A DNA stretch of 64,000 nucleotides, taken from Brugia malayi. Its lineage: Eukaryota; Nematoda; Chromadorea; Rhabditida; Onchocercidae. Within the stretch, counting starts at the first letter, position 1. The number at the start of each line of letters is the position of its first letter. The notes under the pieces were generated by a model. That model was not told the origin of the DNA, searched no databases, and was given only the letters and a program-made list of their open reading frames with translations. Location: assembly GCF_000002995.4 (NCBI RefSeq), contig NW_025062479.1, forward strand, positions 24,735,221-24,799,220, written 5' to 3'. The position numbers and the translations under genes are program-made. Shown here in pieces: positions 51,301-64,000 of the stretch.

Positions 51301-53010
51301 AAAAGTTTTTGGAGATTGACATTTCGTGAAAGTAATTTAAATGTCAGGTGTTGAAATGTGTCAAGGACCAAAATGGAAATCATGTAGTACAAAAAGTTAT
51401 TGAACGCGTTGATGCTTCACGATTACAATTTATTATTGATGCTTTGGTTCCTGCAGGTGACAACATGACGGTATGTGCAATTGAAGGCTCATCTTGATTT
51501 TCGTTTTTCGTATTTGATTCTTTTATAGATTCTTTTATAGTTTCAACTTCTTTGAAATCGAATTTTCGATAGTAAATTACAATTACTTTCGGAATTGGTA
51601 GTGGCGCTGTTATAGGTATGCAATTTATCAACGCATCCATATGGCTGCAGAGTGATTCAGCGTGTACTAGAGCATTGTACAGACGATCAAAAACGGCCTG
51701 TGTTAGACCAGCTTCACAAGCATGTCAAAAGTTTAATTGTGGATCAGTATGGCAACTATGTCATCCAGCATGTTATTGAGCACGGCTCTTTGGAGGACCG
51801 CGATCGTATCGTCAACCAAGTTAAGGTTGGTAGTTAATATTTGTTGTAGGTTTAAAGAACATTTTACTTAAACCAAGTCATGCTTGTAATTCAATGAATC
51901 TAGTCATAGGAAATTTAGGTATTTCATAAGTATATTCCATATCCGTGGTCTTATTTTCAACTTAGTGTCCCAGATGTTCTTCATTTGGAAATGCTTTTTT
52001 TGCATGTAAGAACAGGGGTGATAACACTACGGAATAGAGTGAGTGACTTAGTTGTTAGACAATGCTTATGGGAACTACTGAAATGTGATTTTCTTGATGG
52101 GATGAAAAATTCACGCAAACAGCTGATTTATTGCACTTTTTCAGGGTGATGTCCTTCGTTTCGCACAGCACAAATTTGCATCAAATGTAATCGAGAAATG
52201 TTTAACGTGCGGTGAACCACACCATAAGAATGCCTTGATTACTGAAGTTTGTGGCAACCCAAACGAGTTAGTGTTCTTTTTTTCATATTTTAATAGCTGT
52301 CGCAGAAGATTCTGTTTAAGTAAGATTGTAATAGCTTTTAGTTTCTGTTATGTAGTATTCGCTCAACTTATATCCTGATTGAAATATGCAGTAAAAATAG
52401 TTGAAGTCATATTATTAACTCTGCTTCCCACTGGTTGTTTGTACTTCGCTCAAGATCTGTTGATCAGATGGTAATTTGAGTTTATGATTGAAAATGCTTA
52501 ATGATATATGTTATATAGTATATTATTTGTATGCTGAAGATTTTGATTTAGATCCACTATAAAGTGGAGCTGTAACTTTTTGAGTAATAAAGTAACTTTG
52601 GTTACTGTCATCAAACGATTACTTAGCTATTTTATGAATATCTGACACTTTTGAGAGCGCTCGAATGTTTTCAGTATTGCTACACCACTTTTGATGATGA
52701 TGAAAGACCAATTTGCTAATTATGTTGTGCAAAAGATGTTGGATGTAGCTGATAGCGCTCTCCGGAAAAAGATGATGCTAGCTATTAAACCGCATATTCC
52801 TGCACTGCGAAAATACAATTATGGGAAGCATATTATTAGTGAGTTTGTTGCCTTTTGACCATATATATTTCTTGTCATTGGAGTTTATAAGCATTTTTTA
52901 ATCAAATTTTTACTACAGCTAAACTGGAAAAATATTTTCAAAAGCAAAATGGTGGACTGCCAATAATGCAACCGGATTATTCATCAATGAATTCGATACC
53001 AATAATTTAA
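45353..53010 (+). CDS. Pumilio-family (PUF) RNA-binding translational repressor, 14 exons
   Basis: Sequence-specific mRNA-binding protein that represses or destabilises target mRNAs in the cytoplasm. Exons: 45353-45416, 45604-45755, 46685-46852, 48857-49046, 49189-49482, 49840-50019 (or 50025), 50455-50593, 50706-50880, 51062-51175, 51348-51470, 51616-51825, 52145-52266, 52675-52838, 52919-53010. All joins keep frame with GT..AG introns and give about 728 aa. Residues 1-360 are low-complexity, rich in Ser, Pro, Gln and Asn. The PUM homology domain runs from about 361 ([11 protein letters not shown]) to 706 (KLEKYF). Eight repeats carry the contact triplets S395/R396/Q399, N431/Y432/Q435, C467/R468/Q471, N503/H504/Q507, C544/R545/Q548, N580/Y581/Q584, S616/N617/E620 and N659/Y660/Q663, the same set as human PUM1/2. 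The start has an in-frame second Met two codons on. The linker between repeats 4 and 5 appears about five residues longer than in human PUM. The closest expected relatives are nematode puf-9 and animal Pumilio. The family assignment is secure; the first exon is less so. Confidence 0.95.
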
Positions 53011-53557
53011 ATGATTATGACAAATATTGATTGCTACATTATGATGATCTAACTCGATTGGAATAGAAAAAAAATGGAAAATTTTGGATAAAAATGATTG
53101 ATTAAGTCAATCTCGGAATCGTTTTATGAAAATATTTCGACGCACCGTGTATTATGCCGTTGGTCTGATTTTGTTTGTAATCCATTAAAAAAAGATGGGT
53201 TGCTGTATATTTTGTTAAACCTTGAAGTTAATGTGCTTTTTCTTTTCTTTCCATTTTTGTTACCGAAATCATTGTTGCACTGTAGAGATAAAACTAACAT
53301 ATTTTTAATCTTTGGTGGCCCTACCTATCGGTAGATAAAATGAAACAGTTTGGTAGCTGGTAATCGTAACTTTTTAGTGAAAACGTTTCTTTGCTATGCG
53401 GTTACACTGTCACCACTAAGAGAAATATTTACTTTGTTGGTAGGGCTAGTAATATTCTTTTCGTCAAGAAATAGTTGTTCGATTTTGCTTGAAATGTGGT
53501 GAGTTCTTATTTCTATTATTTTTCCAATTATTTTCGATAGTTACGATTATTATTATC

Positions 53558-53592
<35 letters not shown>

Positions 53593-55716
53593 TATCATTA
53601 TAATTATATTATTACTATTAATTATTATAACAACTACTATTACGAATTCATTATTTCAATTATATTATTGAACAGCTGTATTGGTTCAGCGTTATTAATG
53701 GAAGAGATAAAACTGTATAATCAAAGTTTATTCTGTAGTGAATTTTACCATACCGTTTAATGTGGCCGTTGAAAATTTTAGTCATTTCAAAAGAAATAAT
53801 TGTTTTTTTTTTTTTTTTTTTTTTTTTCTAGTTTAAACCACTTTATATAACAACCCTTTAAATTGTTTTTGTTTCTTTTTATTGTCAGTATAATATATTG
53901 CACAAATGATACCGGTTTCGTTATTGTTACTATTATTATTATTATCATTATTATTATATTAATATTATTATTTATTTTTATTATGATTGTAGGATTTTGT
54001 ATTTGAATTTGTAAATTTTTTGTTTTTTTTTTTTTTCTTGGTTGACAATAATTTCTTGTAATTTTTCCTTTCGTACCTCGTTTAAGTTTCTTTTTTACAC
54101 TTTATCTTTTTTCAGTAGCCATGTTATTATTTTCGTTATTCTCTCTTTTTTATCTCGTTTCTTGCATTGTTAGATTGTGCATTCTGTATTTTTCAACTGA
54201 CCGATTGACTGAAAGATGGGATTTTTTTAATCAATGGCTACTTGTGAAGGGTCAAATTTTTCCTCTCATGTCTCAGCAAATTTTATGGAAAGAAAATTGG
54301 ATCTTACTTTGGCCTATTAGTACTGATATTTTATCTATTTTAATGAAGAGAACAGAGTGTTAATATAAAAAAAGTATCTCTCGAATGAATTTCACATTTT
54401 GTTTCCAATTTTCTCCAGCGATAATCATTTTTGTTTTTTTTTTTTTTTTTTTTTTACCAGGCGTTCTCTCTCAGAGTTGTTTGGACGCTCTTACTTTTGA
54501 ACGGCTCTATATACTGTAGCTTGTATACAAGGTTTATTTTTTGTAATTTTTTGTATATTGTTGAACACAAATATGTTTTTTTTTTTTTTTTTTTGTTGTA
54601 AAACATTGGAAATTGTAACTCTATGATGATATCCTCTTATTATTATAACATATGGGGCATGAAATTTATCTTCTTTGCCAAGAAATATAACATAATCATA
54701 ACTACTAAGCGGACAGATGATAATAGAACTAAATTGAATTGAATATGTAATAGATGGAAGGAGAATGATTTTATGTGACCTTATTGATTATTGGTTTAAT
54801 TGAAGTAAAATTTAGAATTGCTAAATATAGACAAATCTTCTGAATATTTTCTTTATATTCTCTTCAGATATGTATCTTTTTCGTATATGTATGCATATAA
54901 CGTTGAAATATTGTTGATAAAATGCATCAGGAATGATTGTTTGTGTAGCATTGTGTTTATACAGTATGCAGAGCATTCAGATAATGCTCTATCATATTAT
55001 TTTCATATTAAAACAAACAATATATATTATGTTATGGGAATAGAAGTAAATTATATTATTCATGCACTTTTCTCATCTATGAAATTATTTAGCACAAAAT
55101 TAGATTAGATTTCAATTAGAGGTTCATTGATTGGCTTTAAGTTGATTTCCATTTGTCTTTTTTATCATTTAATTGGTTTTTTGGATTGTTTAGTTCAATT
55201 TTTTATCTCCTATTTTACAGATCACTATTGAGTTATTCTATAGATTGCTAAAGATTTGAGCACAATTCTATATAATAATAATAATAATAATAATAAATTT
55301 TTATTGAGTTTTATATTGTAATATTAGATAGGCATAATTTATAAAGATTTTTCATAGCGGTATCGAATATATGATATTATTTGTCGTTAAGTATGTTAGT
55401 TTCACGTTACTCTTTTTTTTTTTTTTTTTTGGCTTTGTAGGAAGTGGAAATAATAATAATATAAATAGTTTTGGGAAGAATGAAATGAACAAATTGAATA
55501 ATTGCTAACAGGGTGATGATGTTCAGCTATGTAATGCTGAAATGAATTAATGTAAGAAAAAAGGGACAGTATAAGAGGCAAGGAAATTAGCAAAAAATGG
55601 ATAATTTGGGGAATTAAATTAAAATGTGGGAATAATGAATGATAGCAAAGGTTTGAAATTAATCTTCAAATGAGTCTTATATCTTGCTTATTGCACATTA
55701 ATTTATAAGACTTTTT
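53011..55716. other. PUF 3' flank / intergenic region
   Basis: Contains the PUF 3' UTR, of unknown end. TTA microsatellites lie at 53,545-53,640 and 53,925-53,985, with several poly-T runs (53,800, 54,430, 54,570, 55,410). Open frames at 54,121-54,363 and 54,818-55,108 show no recognisable features and are taken as chance. Confidence 0.6.
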
Positions 55717-55736
55717 GTTTATTTATAGCTATAATT
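55717..55736 (+). promoter_or_regulatory. Likely trans-splice acceptor of the PTGES2 gene
   Basis: T-rich sequence ending in TTTATAG at 55728 is followed by an 8-base leader and the ATG. An acceptor this close to the start, with no preceding coding exon, is typical of spliced-leader addition in nematodes. A cis-spliced noncoding exon further upstream would look the same. Confidence 0.45.
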
Positions 55737-57830
<2,094 letters not shown>

Positions 57831-58071
57831 AATATATTTTTGTTAGTTAATATCTGTGCTTGCATAGACGTGCTATCCTTTAAAAAATACTATTTTCATC
57901 AGATGACGCATATTTATAAAATTAGATCGAAAAGTAACGCTAGCTTCTGCTTTGCACTATATTTATTCCGTGGTATTTGTTATGTATTTCATACTGCTTG
58001 CATTCTCTTTATCTCGACAATACTACCTTTTCAAGCTTTAAATTGAATATTACTAGATAACACTGTTGAAT

Positions 58072-58077
58072 AATAAA
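58072..58077 (+). terminator. Polyadenylation signal AATAAA after PTGES2
   Basis: A canonical AATAAA lies 242 bases after the PTGES2 stop codon and is followed by T-rich sequence. It is a plausible 3' end signal, although chance matches are frequent in such AT-rich DNA. Confidence 0.35.
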
Positions 58078-59613
58078 TATTATTTATGAAGTTTTGCTTA
58101 CATGAAGTATCATTAGTTTCAATCCGTTCCAGATTTTTAGCTAAAAAATTATTCCTTCAATCTGATGGAAATAAGTATGAAAATACTAGCGTATGCAAAC
58201 TGATCTTGAGTGTGATATTGTTAGGAAATAGAATTTCGTAAAGAATATAAAATATGAATTGTTGTGCTAGTTTTTCATGCATAAATGTTTCGATGAATGT
58301 CAATTTTTTTCCCAAATTTAATCCTACTGCTCAATTCTGTTTATTATTTATAAAAATGTTTGTTTGTTTGTTTGTTTTTTTTTTCTTTTTTCTTTAACCA
58401 TCAAATAGATCTATAATATAAATTTAAATGTTTTTCTCTGAATACTAGATTACAATATATAATCCCTTATATGGGAATAAGTATAAAAATACCAGAGAGT
58501 ATACGATTGATTTGAGTGATATTGTTAGATCAATAAGATTATTTGTTAAAATTATTAACCACTAAATAGTTTAACATTACTACGATAAATGCTTCCAGTG
58601 ACATAAATTTCATATTAATATTTAATGCCTTTTTAAAAATTTATCACTGTTCCCTAAAAGAAAAAAAAAAAAAAAAAAAGGCGAAAATGTCCGTTACATT
58701 TTCTATTTTAGCTTTTCTTTCTCTTTTTTTTTTTTTTTTGGTTGGTTATAAACATTTTTCAATGAATGCTAAAATCAATTTTAGATGTATGTGCTATTTT
58801 TCAAAGAAGAAGCTTTTTTTATATGACTTTATATATTCTATTTTATTTTGGAAAAAAAAAAAAAAAAAAACTTTTTTAGCTTTATTTGTTTTACTTGTTG
58901 AAATTATTTATTGATTCTATATGGTTATGTTTTCCTTTTTTTTTTTTTCGAAAAACTTATTGAAAAGAATTCATTCATTGAGAAAATGTAAATTAAACTG
59001 AACATTATAACATTTTCTCATGAGATATATTTCTGAAATTTGTAAATGTGTTAGTCAAAGTAATTTGTCAATTTCTTTCACTAAATTAATTGAATTAAAA
59101 TAAGTTCATATATGCTAAGTAATAAGATAAGATTGAAAATTATTATGCATTAATGCTTTAATTCATACTTGGAAGGGATTTCTTTCTCTCTCTCTCTCCC
59201 TATTTTCATATGAGAAAATTAATGATAGTACAAAAGCTGGAAAATAATTATTTGTATTTGTAACTATGAGCAATCGTATTTTTATTTACTGTTTGTGGTT
59301 TTACAAATTGTTATTTGATAATTTTAAATAATAACTTTATGCATTGTAACATTTTCTCTTCTTTCCTTCCCTTTTTGTTTTTTTTCTTTGTTTTTTGTTT
59401 TTGTTTTCCTTTTAGTAATTCTCGATATTTTTTTCAGGGAAATGAAATTTTTTGATTGTTTTATTTTGATTGATTGATTTTTTTGTTTTAATGCTTTTTT
59501 TTTTTCAGACTTTGTATTGATTGAAAATTGATACTAGTTAATGTTGGTTTGGTTTATTTAATTGTATTTAATAATTAGCGTAAAAAACTTTATATATTTA
59601 AATCCAAAGTTTA

Positions 59614-59655
<42 letters not shown>

Positions 59656-59748
59656 TTATTACATCTAAGTTTGTATACTTTTCACGTTGACTTTTCAACG
59701 TAGAGAATTTTGAACTTCTGGGAAGTATAATGTTGATATTAATTATGA

Positions 59749-59779
59749 TAATATTCATATTTTGAAAATATGAATATTA
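59749..59779. repeat. Perfect 31-bp inverted repeat
   Basis: Fifteen-base arms (TAATATTCATATTTT and its complement) flank a single G. It could form a cruciform or an RNA hairpin if transcribed. Confidence 0.85.
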
Positions 59780-60207
59780 GGATAATCTTATTATTGTTTA
59801 CAACATTTTACTAACATTTCAAATAATAAATTTACAAATAATTCAAAAATTATTGTTATTATATTATTGCTATTTTTTCTACAATTTAATTGTATTTATG
59901 TATTACTTTAGTATTACATAATTAACGTATTATTTTTTGATTAGCAAAATTTTCTATAACATATCTAGTTATTTAGTGATAATATCATTTTAAAATATTT
60001 TTTATCAAACTGGCAGAAGTAATTATTTATCTTCCAATCAATATTATTTCTTTTTCTTTTTTTCTTCTTTTCTATATATATATCTCAATGTTTTAACTTA
60101 TTGTGATGTAGTTTAGAATGTTTGTGTGAGTGTGTGTGTGTGTTTTTTTTTTTTTTTAGCGAATATTATTTGTTTATTAATTGATATAATATAGTGTAAA
60201 AAATGAT

Positions 60208-60224
60208 TAATTTATTATCAGATA
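60208..60224 (+). promoter_or_regulatory. Likely trans-splice acceptor of the tubulin acetyltransferase gene
   Basis: TTTATTATCAG ends at 60221 and the ATG begins 4 bases later. An upstream ATG at 60203 is out of frame and would be removed by splicing at this site. The pattern suggests spliced-leader addition. Confidence 0.45.
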
Positions 60225-62249
60225 ATGAATGTACCAGCTGATTTGAGTGTTTATTTTCCTGATATGCCGATACAAAGGTTAAATGATGTGATGCTCAGAC
60301 AACTTAATCCACGAAAATGTTGGATTGTTGAAAAAACAATCAATAATATGGGAGCACTTTCTATAGCTGTATGATTTATTTTTATTGTTTTTGTTTATTA
60401 TTATTATTAATTATTACCATTATTTATTATATTATTATTATTATCATTATCATTATTATTATTAGTTATTATTATTATTGTTATTATTATCATTATTATT
60501 ATATTATTATTACTATTATTAATTATTATTATTGTTATTATTATTATTTTATTATTATTTTCATTACTGTTATTATTATCATTATTATTGTTATTATTAC
60601 TGCTATTACTATTATTATTATTATTATTATGGTTATACTAAACTTTGATAATTATATAAGTGTAATGAATAATATGCATATATATATATTTTTTTTTTAT
60701 CAAAGAAGTGATAAGAATTACTAGCAGTAATAAACTATCATTTATATTTTTTTTTAAAAATTTTATAATAATTCACAGATTGATCTGTGAATTGAAAAAT
60801 TATCAATTTTAATTATTGCTAAATAGTTATCTGATTTATTCATGATATGTTTTAGGCACAAGGATTAAAACGTGTTCTTACCACCTATGATAAGATAATC
60901 AATTCAGACGATGGTCAAGTGCTTTATTTGTTGTGGAGAAAAAATCCAAATAATAAGTAAGTGTTTTCTTTATATATTTTACTTAAAACTTTTTTTTTTT
61001 TTGTATATTATATCTATATAGAATGATTACATGCAAAAGAAATGGTTATCACATTTGTAATTATTGTTTTTTTTTTTTTTTTTTATCACTTAACATTTAA
61101 GTTTTAATTAAAATTAATAAATTAAATTCATTGAACGATTTTTTTTGCAAAAAATTTTAACAAAGAAAAAAAAAAAAGCAAAAAACAAAAAAAAAAAGCT
61201 TACAATTATGAATTAATATACTTTCATTTATTATATTACTGTTCATTTATTTATTTATTTTTTATTTGCAGGAATGCAAGTGTAATAATAGGTTTGTTAA
61301 AAATTGGTTATAAAAATTTGTACCTAACGGATGAATCTATGCAAACTTTTCAAGTATCACCATTATGTGTGCTTGATTTTTATGTTCATGATACTCTTCA
61401 ACGACAAGGATATGGACATGCTCTATTTGATTATATGTTGAAAGTAAGATTAATATTTTATTAGCATCATAAATTCATTCATTTTCTCTATCAATATCAA
61501 ATCTTAATAGCTACATCTATCAATTTTTTATGAAGTAAGCTTCATACAATTTGCTAGCAATATTTATTTTTTATGTTAAATGTGTTTCTTTTTATTTTTA
61601 TTTTTTATTTTTCTGTTTTGTAGCAGGAAAATTCATCGGCAGAAAATGTTGCAATTGATAAGCCATCTCAATCATTGTTACAATTTATGAATAAGCATTA
61701 TCATTTAAATGAACCAATATGGCAAGTTACCAATTTTGTTGTTTATCCACCATTTTTTGACAATAACAAATTATGCAATTCCTCTACATCCACCAATAAA
61801 TCATGTGCAAAATCAGCAAAAGCAGAAATTGAAAATGCAAATAAACAGGTTTGTGAGATAATTTTTCACTATTCTTTGTTAGTGCTATCGAGAAATCGAG
61901 AAATTTTTATTATATTTATCAATTAACAGTAAATTTTCTTCTTATCTTTTCTTTCTCTCAAATATGTATTATAATTATTTTTGGGAAATAAATTCTTGAA
62001 TGTATTTTTCGAAGATTAATTATATGAATTAAGAATTACATGAATTTTCTTTTTTTTTTTTTGCAGCAGCAGCAGCAGCAGCAACAGCAACAGCAGCAGT
62101 CTTACGGAACATCTAACATTCGTTATCGTGGACAAGTTGATAATCTAATCCGTGATAATGCTATGATAGGAAGACGAACCGTTGTGGATCCGGAAACGGC
62201 TCAAGGAAGAAAAATATGTCGTGATTTTGAGCATCAATCGATATGGTAA
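60225..62249 (+). CDS. mec-17: Alpha-tubulin N-acetyltransferase (ATAT1/MEC-17 family), 5 exons
   Basis: Acetylates Lys40 of alpha-tubulin in the microtubule lumen using acetyl-CoA. Worm MEC-17 acts in touch-receptor neurons. Exons: 60225-60368, 60856-60956, 61272-61443, 61624-61848, 62067-62249, giving 274 aa, close to the roughly 260 aa of C. elegans MEC-17 and shorter than human ATAT1. The family residues are visible: Q50 in AAQGL, C114 in PLCVLDFYVHDT, the acetyl-CoA loop QRQGYG at 125-130 and D151 in VAIDKPSQ. The domain ends with NKHYHLNEPIWQVTNFVVYPPFF. The tail is Asn/Ser/Lys-rich, then 12 Gln (one closing exon 4, eleven opening exon 5), then a unique C-terminus ending HQSIW. An acceptor TTATCAG ends 4 bases before the ATG. 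Intron 1 carries a TTA microsatellite. The gene symbol is given for the family; orthology to mec-17 versus atat-2 was not resolved. Confidence 0.94.
60388..60640. repeat. TTA microsatellite in intron 1 of the tubulin acetyltransferase gene
   Basis: About 250 bp of imperfect TTA/ATC/TTG triplets within intron 1. Confidence 0.88.
62067..62099 (+). repeat. CAG/CAA polyglutamine tract at an exon start
   Basis: Five CAG, CAA, CAG, CAA and three CAG follow directly on the acceptor TTTTTTTTGCAG, encoding 11 Gln (12 with the last codon of exon 4). Confidence 0.95.
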
Positions 62250-64000
62250 TTACTACTACTGCGCATGTGTTATCATTTACTCTTATCCTGGTCAATAAGT
62301 CATAATATATGTATTAAGTGAAATTTTCACTCGTCTTGAGCATATTATTCCTTATTCTCGAGCATATTTGTAATGTAGGATTTATGCTGAATTCAAAAAT
62401 TACATAATGTTGTAGTTAAGAGATAATAATAAGTGTTATTAAATTTTTGTAGATCATAAAATATAAGCTGTATAATGTTAAATTTTTTGCTGCGTATTAA
62501 TATTTTGCCAATCTTTGGATTATCACTATTAAAATTAACTCAACCACGATTCACTGACTTAGAAAAAAAAAATAATAAAAAAAAAAAAAAAAACGGAAAA
62601 ATAAAAAATAAAATCCAGAGATTGATTTTCATTCATAAACTATGATGGTTTTTTTTTTTTTTTTTACTTTATACATTTTTGGTCTCATTTGTTTAATTTT
62701 TAATTTGAAGAATACTTTTATTCATAATGTAATTAATTTCTAGAAGCTTTTTGTGAAAGGGTGTATATTGCAGCTTTATTTGTTTGATAAAAAAAAAAAA
62801 AAGTATTTGTAAATGTTTCATTTAAATATTATTTGTGATATCAGAGAATGATTTTTTCTTTTTTGCAAAATCAACATTATTTGTGATTTCAGATCATGAT
62901 GATTTTGCAAAAAAAGATCATTTCATAAACAGAGCTTCCCAATTAGAATTGTATTTTCGAAACAATCCTTATCATGGATTTTACCTTCAAATTAGCTATT
63001 TCAAAATAAAAAATAAAAAAAAAAAAAAAGAAAACAAAATAGCTTTTAATTCTTTTTTTTTTTTTTTTTTTTTTTAAAGTTATTTGCTATATTAGAAATA
63101 ACATATTGTGCTTTCTTATAATTGAAATAAACTGGTTGAATGTGCATTAATATATTGACATCAATATCAAAAAGGTGACATCGTATGACAGACATCGATA
63201 GCTAAAGGTAACCATGCCAACGAGAATGAAAGGATATGAATCATTTAGCTTTTTACATTGATATGCTTTAAATTTTATTCCTCTACTTGCTAAAAATTCT
63301 ATCATATGTAATCAAACGATCAGATGATGATTTAATTTACTCGGTTACGATGCGTTTGAAATATTTGACTACAATAGTGGAACAACAGGTATATATATAT
63401 ATACGTGTATAAATTATTCTTTACATTTTATTCTTATCTAAAGTTAAATTCTCTCTAATTATTATTATCATTATTGTTTTTATTATTATTAATAATATTA
63501 ATTATTATTATTATTATTAATATTATTATTATTTTGTTAAATGAAAGAAATAAAGCAGTAGATGATGAATGGGAATGAGAGAAAACTCAAATTTGAAGCA
63601 TAAAAAAAGGAAAAAAACATATGTTTAATAAATGGGGGAATAATGTTGAAATTATTAAAAGTAATTTAAAAAATTGCTCAGTTGTTACTTACGTGTTACG
63701 TGATAATTATTAAGTTATACAATTTATAAAGTATATATTATTAAATGACGCAGTTATATTTCATTTTTTATGCTTAAATTCTATTTAACAAATTATTTGT
63801 ATTAAATATTAAAAAATATGTCTTATAAATTGAGAAATAATTTGCGTGTTACGTGAATTATTAGTAAATTTAAAGTATATATATTATTAAATGACGTTAT
63901 ATTTCATTTTTTATGCTTAAATTATAACAAAATATATTAAATATTAAAAAATATGTTTAATAAATAAAAAACAAAAATGTTGGAATTATTAAAAGTAATT
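62250..64000. other. AT-rich 3' flank with a local duplication
   Basis: Poly-A and poly-T runs and a TTA block at 63,455-63,535. A direct repeat has a period of about 153 bp (CGTGTTACGTGA at 63,692 and 63,845, then TTATATTTCATTTTTTATGC). A further match between 63,620-63,665 and 63,955-64,000 continues past the window edge. No gene was recognised. Confidence 0.65.

Larger units (their letters stand above)
57831..60207. other. Intergenic region between PTGES2 and the tubulin acetyltransferase
   Basis: A diverged direct repeat (GGAATAAGTATAAAAATAC ... TGAGTG-TGATATTGTTAG) lies at 58,165-58,225 and 58,473-58,535. There are poly-T and poly-A runs, including about 35 T at 59,616-59,652, and a perfect hairpin at 59,749-59,779. 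No gene was seen. Confidence 0.6.

Noticed and set aside
54121..55108. Open frames of 80 and 96 codons between PUF and PTGES2
   Set aside because: Rich in Phe, Leu, Ile and Tyr as expected from AT-rich DNA, with no recognisable motif; probably 3' UTR or intergenic.
53011..55716. Search by eye for UGUANAUA elements in the PUF 3' flank (autoregulation)
   Set aside because: Only near matches such as TGTATATT and TGTAAATT were seen; no perfect element, so autoregulation is not claimed.

Overview
This window reads as nuclear DNA of an invertebrate animal with a very AT-rich genome, most likely a nematode. The evidence is three intron-rich conserved animal genes with short exons and GT..AG introns. 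Two of the start codons lie within 10 bases of a splice-acceptor-like site, as expected for spliced-leader trans-splicing. The tubulin acetyltransferase also has the short length seen in worm MEC-17. Other AT-rich invertebrates cannot be excluded from sequence alone.

Layout. About 1-40,000 is essentially a gene desert. It is dominated by homopolymer A/T runs, microsatellites (GA, CA/CACATA, AAT, AATG) and many local minisatellites with units of 10 to about 220 bp: 52 bp at 1.6 kb, 56 bp at 2.3 kb, AATG at 6.6-7.3 kb, about 145 bp at 8.9-9.5 kb, 32/29 bp at 12.8-14.1 kb, 103 bp at 15.1 kb, 223 bp at 16.2 kb, 31 bp at 21.1-22.2 kb, 10 bp at 27.6-28.2 kb and 17 bp at 37.1-37.9 kb. The only plausible coding piece there is a minus-strand first exon of 84 codons at 25,052-25,303. 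It has an acceptor-like site upstream and a donor at its end, and its downstream exons were not found. A GC-richer island at 30.35-31.45 kb holds a CGTCA-type pentamer array and a minisatellite. A possible solo LTR lies near 35.5-35.8 kb.

40.3-63 kb is gene-bearing and all genes are on the plus strand. (1) A complete Pumilio/PUF translational repressor (14 exons, 45,353-53,010, about 728 aa) has eight repeats whose RNA-contact residues match those of human PUM1/2. Its 5' flank contains a very strong G-quadruplex motif, a (TG)n tract of about 400 bp and several candidate alternative first exons. (2) A complete prostaglandin E synthase 2 (6 exons, 55,737-57,830, 371 aa) has the CPFC active-site motif. 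(3) A complete alpha-tubulin N-acetyltransferase of the ATAT1/MEC-17 family (5 exons, 60,225-62,249, 274 aa) has a polyglutamine tract that begins exactly at a CAG-repeat splice acceptor. The tail after 62.25 kb is AT-rich intergenic DNA with a local tandem duplication.

The three genes do not form an obvious pathway: one acts in mRNA control, one in prostaglandin or redox chemistry and one in microtubule modification. Intergenic gaps of 2.4-2.7 kb argue against a tight nematode operon. All exon joins were worked out by hand from reading frame, splice-site sequence and knowledge of the protein families. No database search was possible.
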